Source: DATMER01 sp034667225
GTDB lineage: Bacteria > Acidobacteriota > Thermoanaerobaculia > Multivoradales > UBA5704
NCBI GenBank assembly: GCA_034667225.1
Contig: JAXDKG010000063.1
Coordinates: 62,001-126,000, forward strand
DNA length: 64,000 nt
Reading direction: 5' to 3'
The notes under the pieces were generated by a model, which ran no database searches, was not told the DNA's origin, and saw nothing but the letters and a program-made list of their open reading frames with translations. Shown piece by piece: positions 8,456-16,609 of this stretch. The position numbers and the translations under genes were made by a program. The number at the start of each line of letters is the position of its first letter. Positions within the stretch are counted from its first letter, which is position 1.

Positions 8456-8870
8456 GTACGGAGGTCCGTACGTCGGGGAGAGTCTTCGGTACAGAGGTAC
8501 GGACGGTTGGTACTGCGGTACGGACGGCTCGGCTCCCGGTACGGACGGTTGGTACGCAGGTGGGAGCCTCTCGTAGATCGGTACGAACCGTCCGTACGCA
8601 GCGGGGAACCGTCCGTACGGCTGTACGAACCGTCCGTACACGGTGGGGAACCGTCCGTACGCCCGTGCGAACCGTCCGTACACAGGTACCAACCGTCCAT
8701 ATCGCGGTCCCAACCGTCCGTACGGAGAGGGGAACCGTCCGTACTCGCGTGCGAGTCACTCGTACAGTCTTACCGACCATCCGTATGCAGGGGGGAATCG
8801 TTCGTACGCCGGCCGGAGCCATCCATACCTGAGTTGGGACCGTCCACACGCCCGCCGGAGCCATTCAACC
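8456..8870. repeat. 21-bp tandem array with reversal of orientation
   Basis: Spaced exactly 21 bp apart, AACCGTCCGTAC begins at 8586, 8607, 8628, 8649, 8670, 8691, 8712 and 8733, and degenerate copies continue at 8754, 8775, 8796, 8817, 8838 and 8859. To the left the complementary core GTACGGACGGTT occurs at 8497, 8518 and 8539, with older traces at 8456. Copies decay outward on both sides. As the period is a multiple of three, most frames stay open and give meaningless heptapeptide ORFs on both strands. It fills most of the 650-base gap before the hibernation factor gene. Confidence 0.9.
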
Positions 8871-8889
8871 GCGCGTTGGAGCCCCTCCC

Positions 8890-8917
8890 TTGATTCTCCG
8901 GGCGAGGGGGGTATGAT
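8890..8917 (+). promoter_or_regulatory. Candidate sigma-70 promoter for the hibernation factor gene
   Basis: TTGATT (8890-8895) and TATGAT (8912-8917) are separated by 16 bases, immediately after the last decayed copy of the 21-bp array. Transcription would start near 8925 and leave a leader of about 115 bases before the start codon at 9039. Confidence 0.45.
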
Positions 8918-9038
8918 CTTCTACAGTGACAAGTCTCATCGGAGCCTCGAGCCGGCGCAGCCGGTGGCGGGGCCGCCCGGCGGCCGTTGGACGGTTGCGG
9001 GGAACTGCTGTCGTCGCAAACCGACGAAGGAGACCGAT

Positions 9039-9371
9039 ATGGAGCTTCCGCTGACCATCACCGCGCAGGAAATCACGCTGCCCGCCTCGATCGAGGCCAT
9101 CATCCGCGAGAAGGCGATCAAGCTGGAGCGTTTCTATGATCGTCTCATCGGCTGCCATGTCCGGGTCGCGGGACCCGGCAAGCATCATCGCAACGGCGGT
9201 CTCTTCGAGGTGCGGATCGATTTGAGCGTCCCTGGGAGTGAGTTGGTCGTCAACCATCAACGGCACGAGGAGTTGTCCGTGGCCATCCGCGAGGCGTTCG
9301 CAGCAGCGAAGCGCCGGCTGGACGAGCATGCCCGGCTGCAGCGCGAAGAGCGCCGCGTAGCGGAAGCCTGA
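9039..9371 (+). CDS. Short ribosome hibernation factor (HPF/RaiA family)
   Basis: 110 aa, the short form; the long form with its C-terminal dimerisation domain is about 180-190 aa. Family features are LPLTITAQEITLPASIEAII at the start, KLERFYDRLIGCHVRV, the basic HHRNG turn, FEVRIDLSVPGSELVV and HEELSVAIREAFAAAKRRLDE. Such proteins bind the 30S decoding channel in slow growth or stress. The ATG at 9039 has GAAGGAGA a few bases upstream. An in-frame extension through the repeat array to 8643 is open but is repeat-coded and rejected. Confidence 0.88.
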   Translation: MELPLTITAQEITLPASIEAIIREKAIKLERFYDRLIGCHVRVAGPGKHHRNGGLFEVRIDLSVPGSELVVNHQRHEELSVAIREAFAAAKRRLDEHARLQREERRVAEA

Positions 9372-9407
9372 CCTTCTGGTACGTTTATTGAAAAGTCCTC
9401 CTTTCAG

Positions 9408-9432
9408 GCTGGCTGGAAACGTTCCAGCCAGC
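9408..9432 (+). other. 11-bp perfect hairpin between two genes
   Basis: Arms GCTGGCTGGAA (9408-9418) and TTCCAGCCAGC (9422-9432) enclose a three-base loop. No T-run follows, so a simple intrinsic terminator is not shown. It ends eight bases before the GAGGAGG that serves the next gene, so it could terminate the hibernation factor transcript weakly, act as a processing site, or protect the 5' end of the next mRNA. Confidence 0.5.
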
Positions 9433-9450
9433 TCCTGAGGAGGTTTCAAG

Positions 9451-9744
9451 ATGTCCAGAGTGAAGTGGGTGTTGGTGGTGGCTCTGGTTCTCTGCAGCTC
9501 GCCGGTCTGGGCGTCCGAAGATGTCTTTCCGGTATTGAGCCCGTTTGAAACGCAGATCGTTCCTGCCGTCCTGCACCTCCCCGGTCCGGGCGAGGAACCG
9601 CTTTACAGCGTGATCCAGTTCGTCAAGGCTCCGCCGATCATTCCTGGCAACCGTTGCGAGGCGCAGTGCCTCGCCGAGTTCCGCAAGCACGAGGGCGACT
9701 TTCTGCTCGACCTCTGCACGGCGGACTGCACCGACGGCGTTTAG
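9451..9744 (+). CDS. Small secreted Cys-containing protein, unknown function
   Basis: 97 aa with a signal peptide (KWVLVVALVLCSSPVWASE) and a strong GAGGAGG site before the ATG. The mature chain of about 75 aa has four Cys spaced C-x3-C and C-x3-C (CEAQC, CTADC), consistent with a small disulphide-bonded helical hairpin. I do not recognise it. Its TAG stop abuts the stop of the convergent VWFA gene with no base between. Confidence 0.6.
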   Translation: MSRVKWVLVVALVLCSSPVWASEDVFPVLSPFETQIVPAVLHLPGPGEEPLYSVIQFVKAPPIIPGNRCEAQCLAEFRKHEGDFLLDLCTADCTDGV

Positions 9745-10920
9745 CTAGCGCTCCAGGTAGCCTTCCTGGGTTCGCACCTGGAGACCATCGCCGCGCACCC
9801 GCAGCTCGAGGTCGTGCCAGGTGCCGCGGCCCTTGGACTGGCTGGGGTAGTAGCCAAGGACGTACTGCTCGCGCAGCTCCCGCAGCAATGCCTGGAGCGC
9901 CGTCTGGATCTGCTCCAGGTTGTCGAGCGTCTCGATGCGGCCGCCGCTCTCCAGCACGGCGCTCTTCAGCAGCTCCAGCTGCCGGCGGTGGCCTTCGCCA
10001 TCGCGCCAGGCGCTGAAGATCTCGGTTTGCGGCAGGGCCTCGTCCAGGCGCCGCAGGCGAAGCCAGTAGAGGACGGCCTGGTTCTGGCGCGCGATCTTCT
10101 GCACTTGCTCCATGGTGAGGATGCTCTCGATGTCCACGCCATCCGAGACCAGCACGACCACCTTGCGCCCCTGCCGGCCTTCCAGCCGCTTCAGGCCCAG
10201 GTAGAGCGCGTCGTTGAGCGCGGTCCCCCCCTGTGCCTCGACTCCCGAGAGGCCCAGGGTGAGAATCGAGGGGACGCTGGTGAACGGCGTCTCCAGGAGG
10301 ATGCGGTCGGAAAACAGGATCATCTTCGCCTCGTCGAGGCGCTTCATCCCGCCCACGAAGGTCTTGGTCCCGTCCACGGCGGTACGCAGGCGGGAGCCCG
10401 ACATGCTGGTGCTGGAGTCCACGAGCAGCACGGCGGTGAAGGGGATCTCCCCGCGCTCGAACGTAATGATTTCGTGCGGCACGCCGTCGTCGAGGATGGT
10501 GAAGTCCTCGCGCTTCAGGTCGTTGGCCCGCTGGCCGCCGCGGTCGATGACCACGTAGAGCTGCTGCAGGCCGACCTCGATCTCGTCGTCGATCTGGAGC
10601 GGCAGGGCCCTCAGGCTGGCGCTGCCGATCGGTCCGGAGGGACCGTACGCCACGACTTCGACGGAGTGGTCGGCGTTCTGCTGGCCCACGTCGACCACGA
10701 TCCGCCAGGGAGGAGCTTCCGCAACTCCGACCCGCAAGCTGTCGAGGTAGAACTCGACCCGGCTGACGGCAGCGCGCCCGACGCCAAGAACCTCGGCGCG
10801 GATCTCCACCTCGCCGAAGAGCGGCTGGTTCGGAGGCGGGCTCACGATCCGGACGGACGGGGCAGCCGCCGACGGCGAGGCCCAGAGGAGCAGCGAGAGG
10901 AGAAGAAGAAGACGTTTCAT
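9745..10920 (-). CDS. Secreted VWFA-domain protein (acidobacterial type)
   Basis: 391 aa from the ATG at 10920, which begins a signal peptide (RLLLLLSLLLWASPSAAA). An Ig-like segment (VRIVSPPPNQPLFGEVEIRAEV) is followed by a VWA domain with the metal-site motif DSSTSMSGSRLR, then VLVSDGVDIESILT. The C-terminus ends LGYYPSQSKGRGTWHDLELRVR, the closing motif common to this family. VWA domains of this kind bind protein partners through a divalent metal; the partner is unknown. It starts 19 bases after the TPR gene stop and is the last gene of a three-gene operon with the paralogue at 13102-14886. An upstream in-frame extension exists but lacks a signal peptide. Confidence 0.85.
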   Translation of the reverse strand: MKRLLLLLSLLLWASPSAAAPSVRIVSPPPNQPLFGEVEIRAEVLGVGRAAVSRVEFYLDSLRVGVAEAPPWRIVVDVGQQNADHSVEVVAYGPSGPIGSASLRALPLQIDDEIEVGLQQLYVVIDRGGQRANDLKREDFTILDDGVPHEIITFERGEIPFTAVLLVDSSTSMSGSRLRTAVDGTKTFVGGMKRLDEAKMILFSDRILLETPFTSVPSILTLGLSGVEAQGGTALNDALYLGLKRLEGRQGRKVVVLVSDGVDIESILTMEQVQKIARQNQAVLYWLRLRRLDEALPQTEIFSAWRDGEGHRRQLELLKSAVLESGGRIETLDNLEQIQTALQALLRELREQYVLGYYPSQSKGRGTWHDLELRVRGDGLQVRTQEGYLER

Positions 10921-10939
10921 GGCGGCGTAGCCAAGCATC

Positions 10940-13105
10940 TTATGGGGTATTCCGTGGTGCCTCGGCGACGGCAGGGACGCCGAGGACCGCGGCCAGGGCC
11001 GGGATCTGCCCCACGCCCTGCTCCTGGAGCTCGGCCCAGGCTTGATCGAGGCTCTCGAGAGGGAGTTGGTTGTAGCGGTGCCGCGCCGCGCCGCCCGCGC
11101 CCGGGGTCTTGCCCAGGCCGGAGACCGCATCCCGAGCGCCCCGCGGGTCTTTGCGCAGGTCGCGCACCAGGGCGAGCTGAAGCGCGAGCTTGTCGTCCTC
11201 GGGCAGACGCTGGAGCCCTTCCCGCAGGGTCTTCTCGGCGCCGTCGAGGTCGCCCGCGGCGAGCTGGAGCCGGGCCATTTCCTGCCAGGCCACGGCGAGG
11301 TGCCACGGCTCGGTATTTTCGGGGTTGGTTGCCGGTTCCGAGAGCTCGCGCAGGAGCTTGCGAGCCTCCTGCATCTTGCCGAGCCGCGACAGGTTGACGG
11401 CGAGCCGCAGGCGGGCTTCAGTATGGGCGGGGCTCAAGCGTTCCAGGTAGCCGACTGCGTCTGCGTACCGTCCCTGCCGTTCGGCGTCAACCGCCAGGCA
11501 GAGGATGGCGGCCTCCTGCCGGTTGTCGTAAGCGAGGATCTGCTGGAAGACCCGCGCCCGGAGGGAGGGCGGCGCGGTCCAGACCATTTCGGCGGCGAGG
11601 CCCATCAGGAACCGGGCGGCCCGAAGCTTCCCCTCGGCGGAGCCGCTGCGTTCGGCGTAGAGGGCCACCAGCCGGAAGATCAGCTCACGGTTGTGGGTCG
11701 AGAGCAGGTAGCCCCCCTTGCGCACGGCCTCGCGGTAGAGCACCTGGTGAAGGGTGAGGACCGGCACCAGGCTCTCCAGATCCTGACGGGCCAGCTCGGC
11801 CGCCACGTCCAGCTCCACATCCACGAGGTCGTCGCTGAGGGCCGGCTTCTCGCCGGTGAGCACTTTGGTCTGCAGCTCCACCATGGCATCGCGGCTGCCG
11901 TTGCGGTCGCCCTCGGCCAGGCGCCGGAGCGCCGCCCGGTAGCCATCGCGCACCGGCCCGGCATCGATCTTCCGGGTCCTCTTGCTCTTGGGCGCGGCGG
12001 CTTTGGGCGTCTGCGCAGGAGCCCCGGCAGTGGCCGCGGTCCGGCTTCTCCGGGGCGCAGTGAGCGCGGCCCAGACCTGGCCGCCGCCGCCCTGCTCCAG
12101 AAGGACGAAGGGAGTGGCGAGAGCGTCCTCGCTGGAGGCTTGCGAGACGCTCACGATTCCGAGCTCGTAGACCCCATCCTCGATGCCTTTGAGCTGGACG
12201 GTGGCCGCGAGGAGCTCGAGCCCTTCCGCGCCGGATGTTTCCCGGGAGGCGATCGTCAGGGGGAACGTGGCCACCCGCGCTCCGCCCGGGCGCCGGACTT
12301 CGGCCTGGAGGTCTCCCCCTCCCAGCTTCCAGGCCGGGACTTTCAGCGAGATCTTTGCGGATGGCGAGAAGACCGGACGGGCAGCCGGCAGCGCCTCGAA
12401 GGAGAGGCCGGGCGGAGGGGACGCGATGCCCGCGCCGCGCGCCTGCAGCCAGGCCCCCGCGGGCTCGGCCACGAGCGGAGGCAGCAGGACGCCCTGGCTC
12501 TGCGCGAAGTCGGGGACGGAGAGCGGCAGCATCCGCAGTCCGACCTCGCTCGTGGCGGCGTTGCGCACCAGGGTCCTGAGGGCGTATTCGCCCGGGGCGA
12601 GTTGCAGCTCGCCCACGTACTTGAGGCCGCTCTTCTCCAGATCGGCGCCGAGCCGCGCCAGGTCGATCTCGACCGTGTCCATGCGCGATCCGACGACCCG
12701 GCCCGCGCCGTCGGGACCGCTGGTCACCGCGTACAGGCAGATCTCCAGGCGGAGGAGATCGCCGTTCTGACCTTCCATGGCCTCGGCGCCGTCCACTTCG
12801 AGAACGACGGCAACCCGCGCCTTGCCGGCGCTCCCAGGAAGGGGAATGGCGAGAGCGGCCACCGGGATGGTGCCCCCCTCCTGGCCGCTCATGAGCAGCG
12901 CGGCGGTCTCCACGCGCAGCCCGCCGGTGCGCAGCACGCGCAGCGGCGGCTTCCCGGGGGCGGGCTCCTGGGCGAGGGCGGGGAGGGCGGCAAGAAGGAG
13001 GAGGAGCAGAACACGGACGGACACGGACGGCCACAGACGACCACGGACAATCCGGAATGTCTGTGTTCGTCCGTGTTGGTCCGTGTTCGTCCGTGTCTTT
13101 CTCAT
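10940..13105 (-). CDS. Secreted TPR-rich protein of the VWFA operon
   Basis: 721 aa. After an odd N-terminus a hydrophobic signal (VLLLLLLAALPALAQ) leads into a beta-rich region (about 50-340), a low-complexity Ala/Lys linker, and a C-terminal helical region with TPR-like units, for example RQGRYADAVGYLERLSPA and DLDGAEKTLREGLQRLPEDD. The ATG at 13105 overlaps the upstream stop (ATGA), so that start is well supported, yet the first 30 codons are made from a TNTDQHGRTQT-type DNA repeat; the unmodified gene may have started at a GTG nearer the signal. Its role is probably scaffolding with the two VWA proteins; no enzyme motif is seen. Confidence 0.7.
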   Translation of the reverse strand: MRKTRTNTDQHGRTQTFRIVRGRLWPSVSVRVLLLLLLAALPALAQEPAPGKPPLRVLRTGGLRVETAALLMSGQEGGTIPVAALAIPLPGSAGKARVAVVLEVDGAEAMEGQNGDLLRLEICLYAVTSGPDGAGRVVGSRMDTVEIDLARLGADLEKSGLKYVGELQLAPGEYALRTLVRNAATSEVGLRMLPLSVPDFAQSQGVLLPPLVAEPAGAWLQARGAGIASPPPGLSFEALPAARPVFSPSAKISLKVPAWKLGGGDLQAEVRRPGGARVATFPLTIASRETSGAEGLELLAATVQLKGIEDGVYELGIVSVSQASSEDALATPFVLLEQGGGGQVWAALTAPRRSRTAATAGAPAQTPKAAAPKSKRTRKIDAGPVRDGYRAALRRLAEGDRNGSRDAMVELQTKVLTGEKPALSDDLVDVELDVAAELARQDLESLVPVLTLHQVLYREAVRKGGYLLSTHNRELIFRLVALYAERSGSAEGKLRAARFLMGLAAEMVWTAPPSLRARVFQQILAYDNRQEAAILCLAVDAERQGRYADAVGYLERLSPAHTEARLRLAVNLSRLGKMQEARKLLRELSEPATNPENTEPWHLAVAWQEMARLQLAAGDLDGAEKTLREGLQRLPEDDKLALQLALVRDLRKDPRGARDAVSGLGKTPGAGGAARHRYNQLPLESLDQAWAELQEQGVGQIPALAAVLGVPAVAEAPRNTP
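13011..13096. repeat. CCGTGTTCGT-type short repeat inside a gene start
   Basis: About 86 bases built from ACACGGACGG units on one side and CCGTGTTCGT/CCGTGTTGGT units on the other, around a centre near 13050, so the block can fold on itself. It encodes the TRTNTDQHGRTQT start of the TPR protein on the minus strand. Repeats of this composition often lie between genes; here the block lies inside the reading frame, between a coupled start codon and the signal peptide. Confidence 0.75.
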
Positions 13106-14886
13106 GACCCCGGCGCCGCCTCGGCTGCGGCCGGCTGCTCCTGCTGGCCCGGGATGTAGTCGGCCTTGGCGGTGGAGTCGGCGTTGCCCAACTCGTCGCG
13201 GACCGCTACCGCGACCGTGTGCGGCTCCGGCCGCAGCAGCATGGTCATGCGATAGGCGCCGACCTGGCCCAGGGCGGTCAGGAGCTGGTCGTTGGGGACG
13301 CGGATGGGCACCGCGATCTGCTGGATCGGCGAGCTGCGGCCGTGGCTGTCGCGCGCGCCGATGAAGAGCAGGAGCTTGCCTTCGTGGAACTTGTCCTGCG
13401 GGAGGAGGACCAGGTTGGCGAGCGGGAACTTCACCAGCACCTCCAGCTCGTACTGGCCCTTGTCGTTCTTCTTCTCCTTGCCGAACTCCAGCGTCACCTC
13501 CAGCGGGTTGTCCTCTTCGCCGAGGAGGAGGGCCGACATGGCCCGGCTCGTCATGCGCTCGGGCATGGTGCGCTCGCGGTGGGCCTCGCGGTGGCGGACG
13601 GCGAGCGCGCGGTCGCGCACCTTCACTTCCACCTTGCGCTTGCTGCCGTCGCGCCCCTTCTGGGGGACGTAGCCCAGGGAGTAGTAGGTCTCGAAGTCCT
13701 GGCGCATGCGGTCGAGCATCGGCGTCGCCGCGGCGTCCACGCTGGCCAGGCCGCCGGTGCCGCCCGCGATCATCAGCAGCGAAGCCTGCATCGTCGTCCG
13801 GTCCATGGCCTCCATGTTCGAATCCATCATGTCGCTGCCGCCGTACTCGGCCGAGACCCCGATGGTTTCCGGGGTGGAGCCCAGGCTGTAGAAGGTGATC
13901 CGGTTCGAGTTGGCATGCTCGATCAGCTCCTGGAGCTGGGGCGTCGCATCGTCGCGGGAACCGTCGAAGGGGGAGTACCCGACCCGGTCGCCCAGGACCG
14001 CGAACTTCTGCTCCCAGGCCTGCATGAAGGACTGGATCGGGCGCAGGGCGAAGCCGCCGCTCACGTAGAGCAGGGCCTTGCGCCCCGGCAGGCCGGCGAG
14101 CGAGTCGACGAACTCCCGGAGGTGCGCCATGGCGGTGCGGTTCTCGTCGGACACCTGCATTCCATACTGGCGGATGTTGTTGTAGAGCTGCTCGGCGAGC
14201 AGGATCGCCGCCTGCTCGCGCTGGTTCTCCCCGGGCCCGCCTACCGGGTAGGCCGCGTCGATCTCCGCGAGCAGGCGCCGGCGCTCGGAGTTGCGGTTCA
14301 CGCCGCCGGGCGCCACCTTCGCCATCTCCTCCAGCGCGGCGGACAGGGTGACCGGATCGTTGGTCAGCCCCTGGCGGACCTGCACCGAGCCGTCGTAGGC
14401 GGCGATCAGGATGCGGTCCTCGGGACGGAGCCGGGTCACGAACTCCTTGATCGATTTCAGGATGTAGTTGCGGCTGGCCGGGAGCAGGCTGCGGTTGTCG
14501 AGGAAGATGGCCAGGTAGAGGCGCTGGTCTTCAGGAGCTGCTGCGGCGGGAACGGGTGCCTCGGCAGCCAGTTCCGTCTCCGCAGGAACTGCCTGGGAAA
14601 CCTGGCCGCCGGTGTCCGCCGACATCGCGTAGAAGTTGGTGATCTCCACCGGCTTGCCTTCTTCGAGGACCTGGAAGTCGTCCCGGGTAAGACCCTGGAC
14701 GCGCTTTCCTTCCCGGTCGGTCACGTAGACCTCGACGTTCACGACGTTGACGTCGATGCTTTCGAAGAAGGAGGGCTCTGAGTCTTCCGCCGGCGCCTGG
14801 GCCAGGGCCAAGCCCGGCAGGAGCAGGGCCGCCAAGGAGATACTCAGCCGGAGGGAGGCTGAAGACGAGGTCACTGGTACTGGCAT
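13102..14886 (-). CDS. Secreted VWFA-domain protein (acidobacterial type), first gene of operon
   Basis: 594 aa from the ATG at 14886, with AGGAGG upstream and a signal peptide (LRLSISLAALLLPGLALAQ). The N-terminal module NVVNVEVYVTDREGKRVQGLTRDDFQVLEEGKPVEITNF (about 50-90, shown here only as a position guide by its FQVLEEGKPVEI core) is typical of these proteins. The VWA domain follows, but its metal site reads FLDNRSLL rather than DxSxS, so metal binding may be lost. A YSLGYVPQKGRDGSKRKVEVKVR motif closes the domain, and a further 180 residues form a beta-rich tail. It is translationally coupled to the TPR gene and is a paralogue of 9745-10920. Confidence 0.82.
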   Translation of the reverse strand: MPVPVTSSSASLRLSISLAALLLPGLALAQAPAEDSEPSFFESIDVNVVNVEVYVTDREGKRVQGLTRDDFQVLEEGKPVEITNFYAMSADTGGQVSQAVPAETELAAEAPVPAAAAPEDQRLYLAIFLDNRSLLPASRNYILKSIKEFVTRLRPEDRILIAAYDGSVQVRQGLTNDPVTLSAALEEMAKVAPGGVNRNSERRRLLAEIDAAYPVGGPGENQREQAAILLAEQLYNNIRQYGMQVSDENRTAMAHLREFVDSLAGLPGRKALLYVSGGFALRPIQSFMQAWEQKFAVLGDRVGYSPFDGSRDDATPQLQELIEHANSNRITFYSLGSTPETIGVSAEYGGSDMMDSNMEAMDRTTMQASLLMIAGGTGGLASVDAAATPMLDRMRQDFETYYSLGYVPQKGRDGSKRKVEVKVRDRALAVRHREAHRERTMPERMTSRAMSALLLGEEDNPLEVTLEFGKEKKNDKGQYELEVLVKFPLANLVLLPQDKFHEGKLLLFIGARDSHGRSSPIQQIAVPIRVPNDQLLTALGQVGAYRMTMLLRPEPHTVAVAVRDELGNADSTAKADYIPGQQEQPAAAEAAPGS

Positions 14887-14940
14887 GCTGAGCCTCCTGT
14901 TTCTGCGCGGTCGGTACCACCCATCGTAGCATTCCCCCCC

Positions 14941-16428
14941 ATGAACCTCCACGACCTCTTCGCCATCCCCCTTCGCCGCTCGCCGGATCGGCCGGCCCTG
15001 CGGTTCTCCGCTCCGGACGGGACCCGCACCGACCTCACCTACGCCGAGCTCCATGCGGAGTCGCTATGGCTCGCGGCCGGTCTGCACGCCCGCGGGCTGC
15101 GCCGCGGCGACCGGATCGCGTTCTTCCTCGGCAACCGGCCGGAATTCGTCACCGCCTACCTGGCCGTCGTGCGCCTCGGCGCGGTGATGGTGCCCCTGAA
15201 CCTGGCTTACCGCCGCCGGGAGATCGCGCACATCCTCGGGGATGCCGGGCCGCGCCTGCTGCTGACCGAGAGAAGCCAGCTCCCCGTGCTGGAGGAGCTT
15301 GATCCGGCCGAGCGCGCCGCGGAGGTGATCCTGGCCGAGGAGCTGGAAACCCTTGGGGGAGGGGACGTTCCATCCGAGGCCGTCGACTCGGACGACCTGG
15401 CGATGATCCTCTATACCTCGGGGACGACCGGGCGCAGCAAGGGAGCGATGATCACGCACGGCAACGTCCTCGCGACCGTGACCGGCCTGCTCGCCGCCTG
15501 GGCCTGGGAGCCGTCGGACGTGCTCCTCCTCACCCTGCCGCTCTTCCACACGCACGGCCTCGTCGTCGGCCTGCACTGCGCTCTGGCCGCCGGAGCCACG
15601 GTCCTGCTGCGCCGGCGCTTCGACGCGGCCGAGGCGGCGCGCGAGCTCCTCAGTGGACAACCGACCCTGTTCTTCGGCGTCCCCACCATGTACGTCCGGC
15701 TGGTGGAGGAGCTGAGGAAGGGCGGCGCCAGGCCCGATCTTCGCCTGTTCTGCTGCGGCAGCGCGCCGCTCTCTCCCGAGACCTTCGCCGCCTTCCGCGA
15801 GCTCACCGGGCAGGACATCCTGGAGCGCTACGGCATGACCGAGACCGGCATGAGCCTCAGCAATCCCTACGCGGGGCCGCGCATCCCCGGCACCGTCGGC
15901 ACCCCCATGCCCGGGGTCTCGGCCCGGATCGTCGATTCCGACGGAAAGGATGTCGAGCCCGGCGGCGAGGGCGAGCTGCTCGTGCGCGGCAGCCATGTCT
16001 TCCCCGGCTACTGGAACGATCCCGAAAAGACTGCCGCCAGCTTCCTTCACGACGACCTGGGCCGGCGCTGGTTCCGCACCGGCGACCTCGCGCGACGCGA
16101 CCCTGCGACCGGCTCCTACACCCTCCTCGGCAGGAGCCACGAGCTGATCCTGCGCGGTGGCTTCAACATCTACCCCCGGGAGATCGAGGAGGTGCTGGCC
16201 TCGTTCCCCGGCGTGCGCGAGGCCGCCGTGGTCGGCCGGCCGCACCCGGAATGGGGGGAAGTCCCGGTCGCTTTCCTCGTCGTGGACTCTCCCCTGGACG
16301 AGGCCGTTCTCATCTCCTGGTGCCGGGAGCAGATGGCTGGATTTAAAATTCCGCACGAAATCCGTTATCTTGATGCTCTACCCCGAAACGCGTTGGGCAA
16401 AGTGCAGAAGCATCTGCTCACAGAATAG
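14941..16428 (+). CDS. Acyl-CoA synthetase, MatB (malonyl-CoA synthetase)-like
   Basis: 495 aa adenylate-forming enzyme. Motifs in order: LYTSGTTGRSKGAMITHGN (P-loop), LPLFHTHGLVVGLHCAL, GVPTMYVRL, CGSAPLSPETFAAFRELTG, ILERYGMTETGMSLSNPY, GTVGTPMPGVSARIVD, RTGDLARRD, ILRGGFNIYPREIEEVLA, and a final PRNALGKVQKH with the catalytic Lys. The FHTHGL and RYGMTETxMxxSNPY wording is closest to malonyl/methylmalonyl-CoA synthetases, so a short dicarboxylic acid is the likely substrate; another acid cannot be excluded. It is transcribed away from the VWFA operon from a 54-base gap. No ribosome site is seen and TAGCAT lies about nine bases upstream. Confidence 0.85.
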   Translation: MNLHDLFAIPLRRSPDRPALRFSAPDGTRTDLTYAELHAESLWLAAGLHARGLRRGDRIAFFLGNRPEFVTAYLAVVRLGAVMVPLNLAYRRREIAHILGDAGPRLLLTERSQLPVLEELDPAERAAEVILAEELETLGGGDVPSEAVDSDDLAMILYTSGTTGRSKGAMITHGNVLATVTGLLAAWAWEPSDVLLLTLPLFHTHGLVVGLHCALAAGATVLLRRRFDAAEAARELLSGQPTLFFGVPTMYVRLVEELRKGGARPDLRLFCCGSAPLSPETFAAFRELTGQDILERYGMTETGMSLSNPYAGPRIPGTVGTPMPGVSARIVDSDGKDVEPGGEGELLVRGSHVFPGYWNDPEKTAASFLHDDLGRRWFRTGDLARRDPATGSYTLLGRSHELILRGGFNIYPREIEEVLASFPGVREAAVVGRPHPEWGEVPVAFLVVDSPLDEAVLISWCREQMAGFKIPHEIRYLDALPRNALGKVQKHLLTE

Positions 16429-16573
16429 GTACGGTAATTGCTACAAATTTTGTCAGGTTTTTGGTGTCAGCAGGGCGGTTCCTCCTCGGCTCGAAGATCC
16501 AGGTTGCTTTCCCGGCACGCATCTGGCTCCCGGCGACACCTAGGAGTAGAGATCCTGAACAGCGAGGAGGGCC

Positions 16574-16609
16574 ATGAGCTCACCCTGGAGACCCGCGGGT
16601 GATCGGTGA
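16574..16609 (+). CDS. Eleven-codon leader ORF overlapping the kinase start
   Basis: ATG 16574 follows a good GAGGAGG site and encodes 11 residues before TGA 16607-16609. The kinase GTG start at 16599 lies inside it in another frame, so ribosomes ending the leader would sit on the kinase start. It could couple or tune kinase translation, or be chance. Confidence 0.3.
   Translation: MSSPWRPAGDR

Noticed and set aside
8456..8870. CRISPR array
   Set aside because: Units are contiguous 21-mers with no unique spacers, they reverse orientation, and no cas gene is present.
8135..8893. A heptapeptide-repeat protein coded by the 21-bp array
   Set aside because: Frames are open on both strands in several phases, no ribosome site or signal is present, and orientation switches mid-array.
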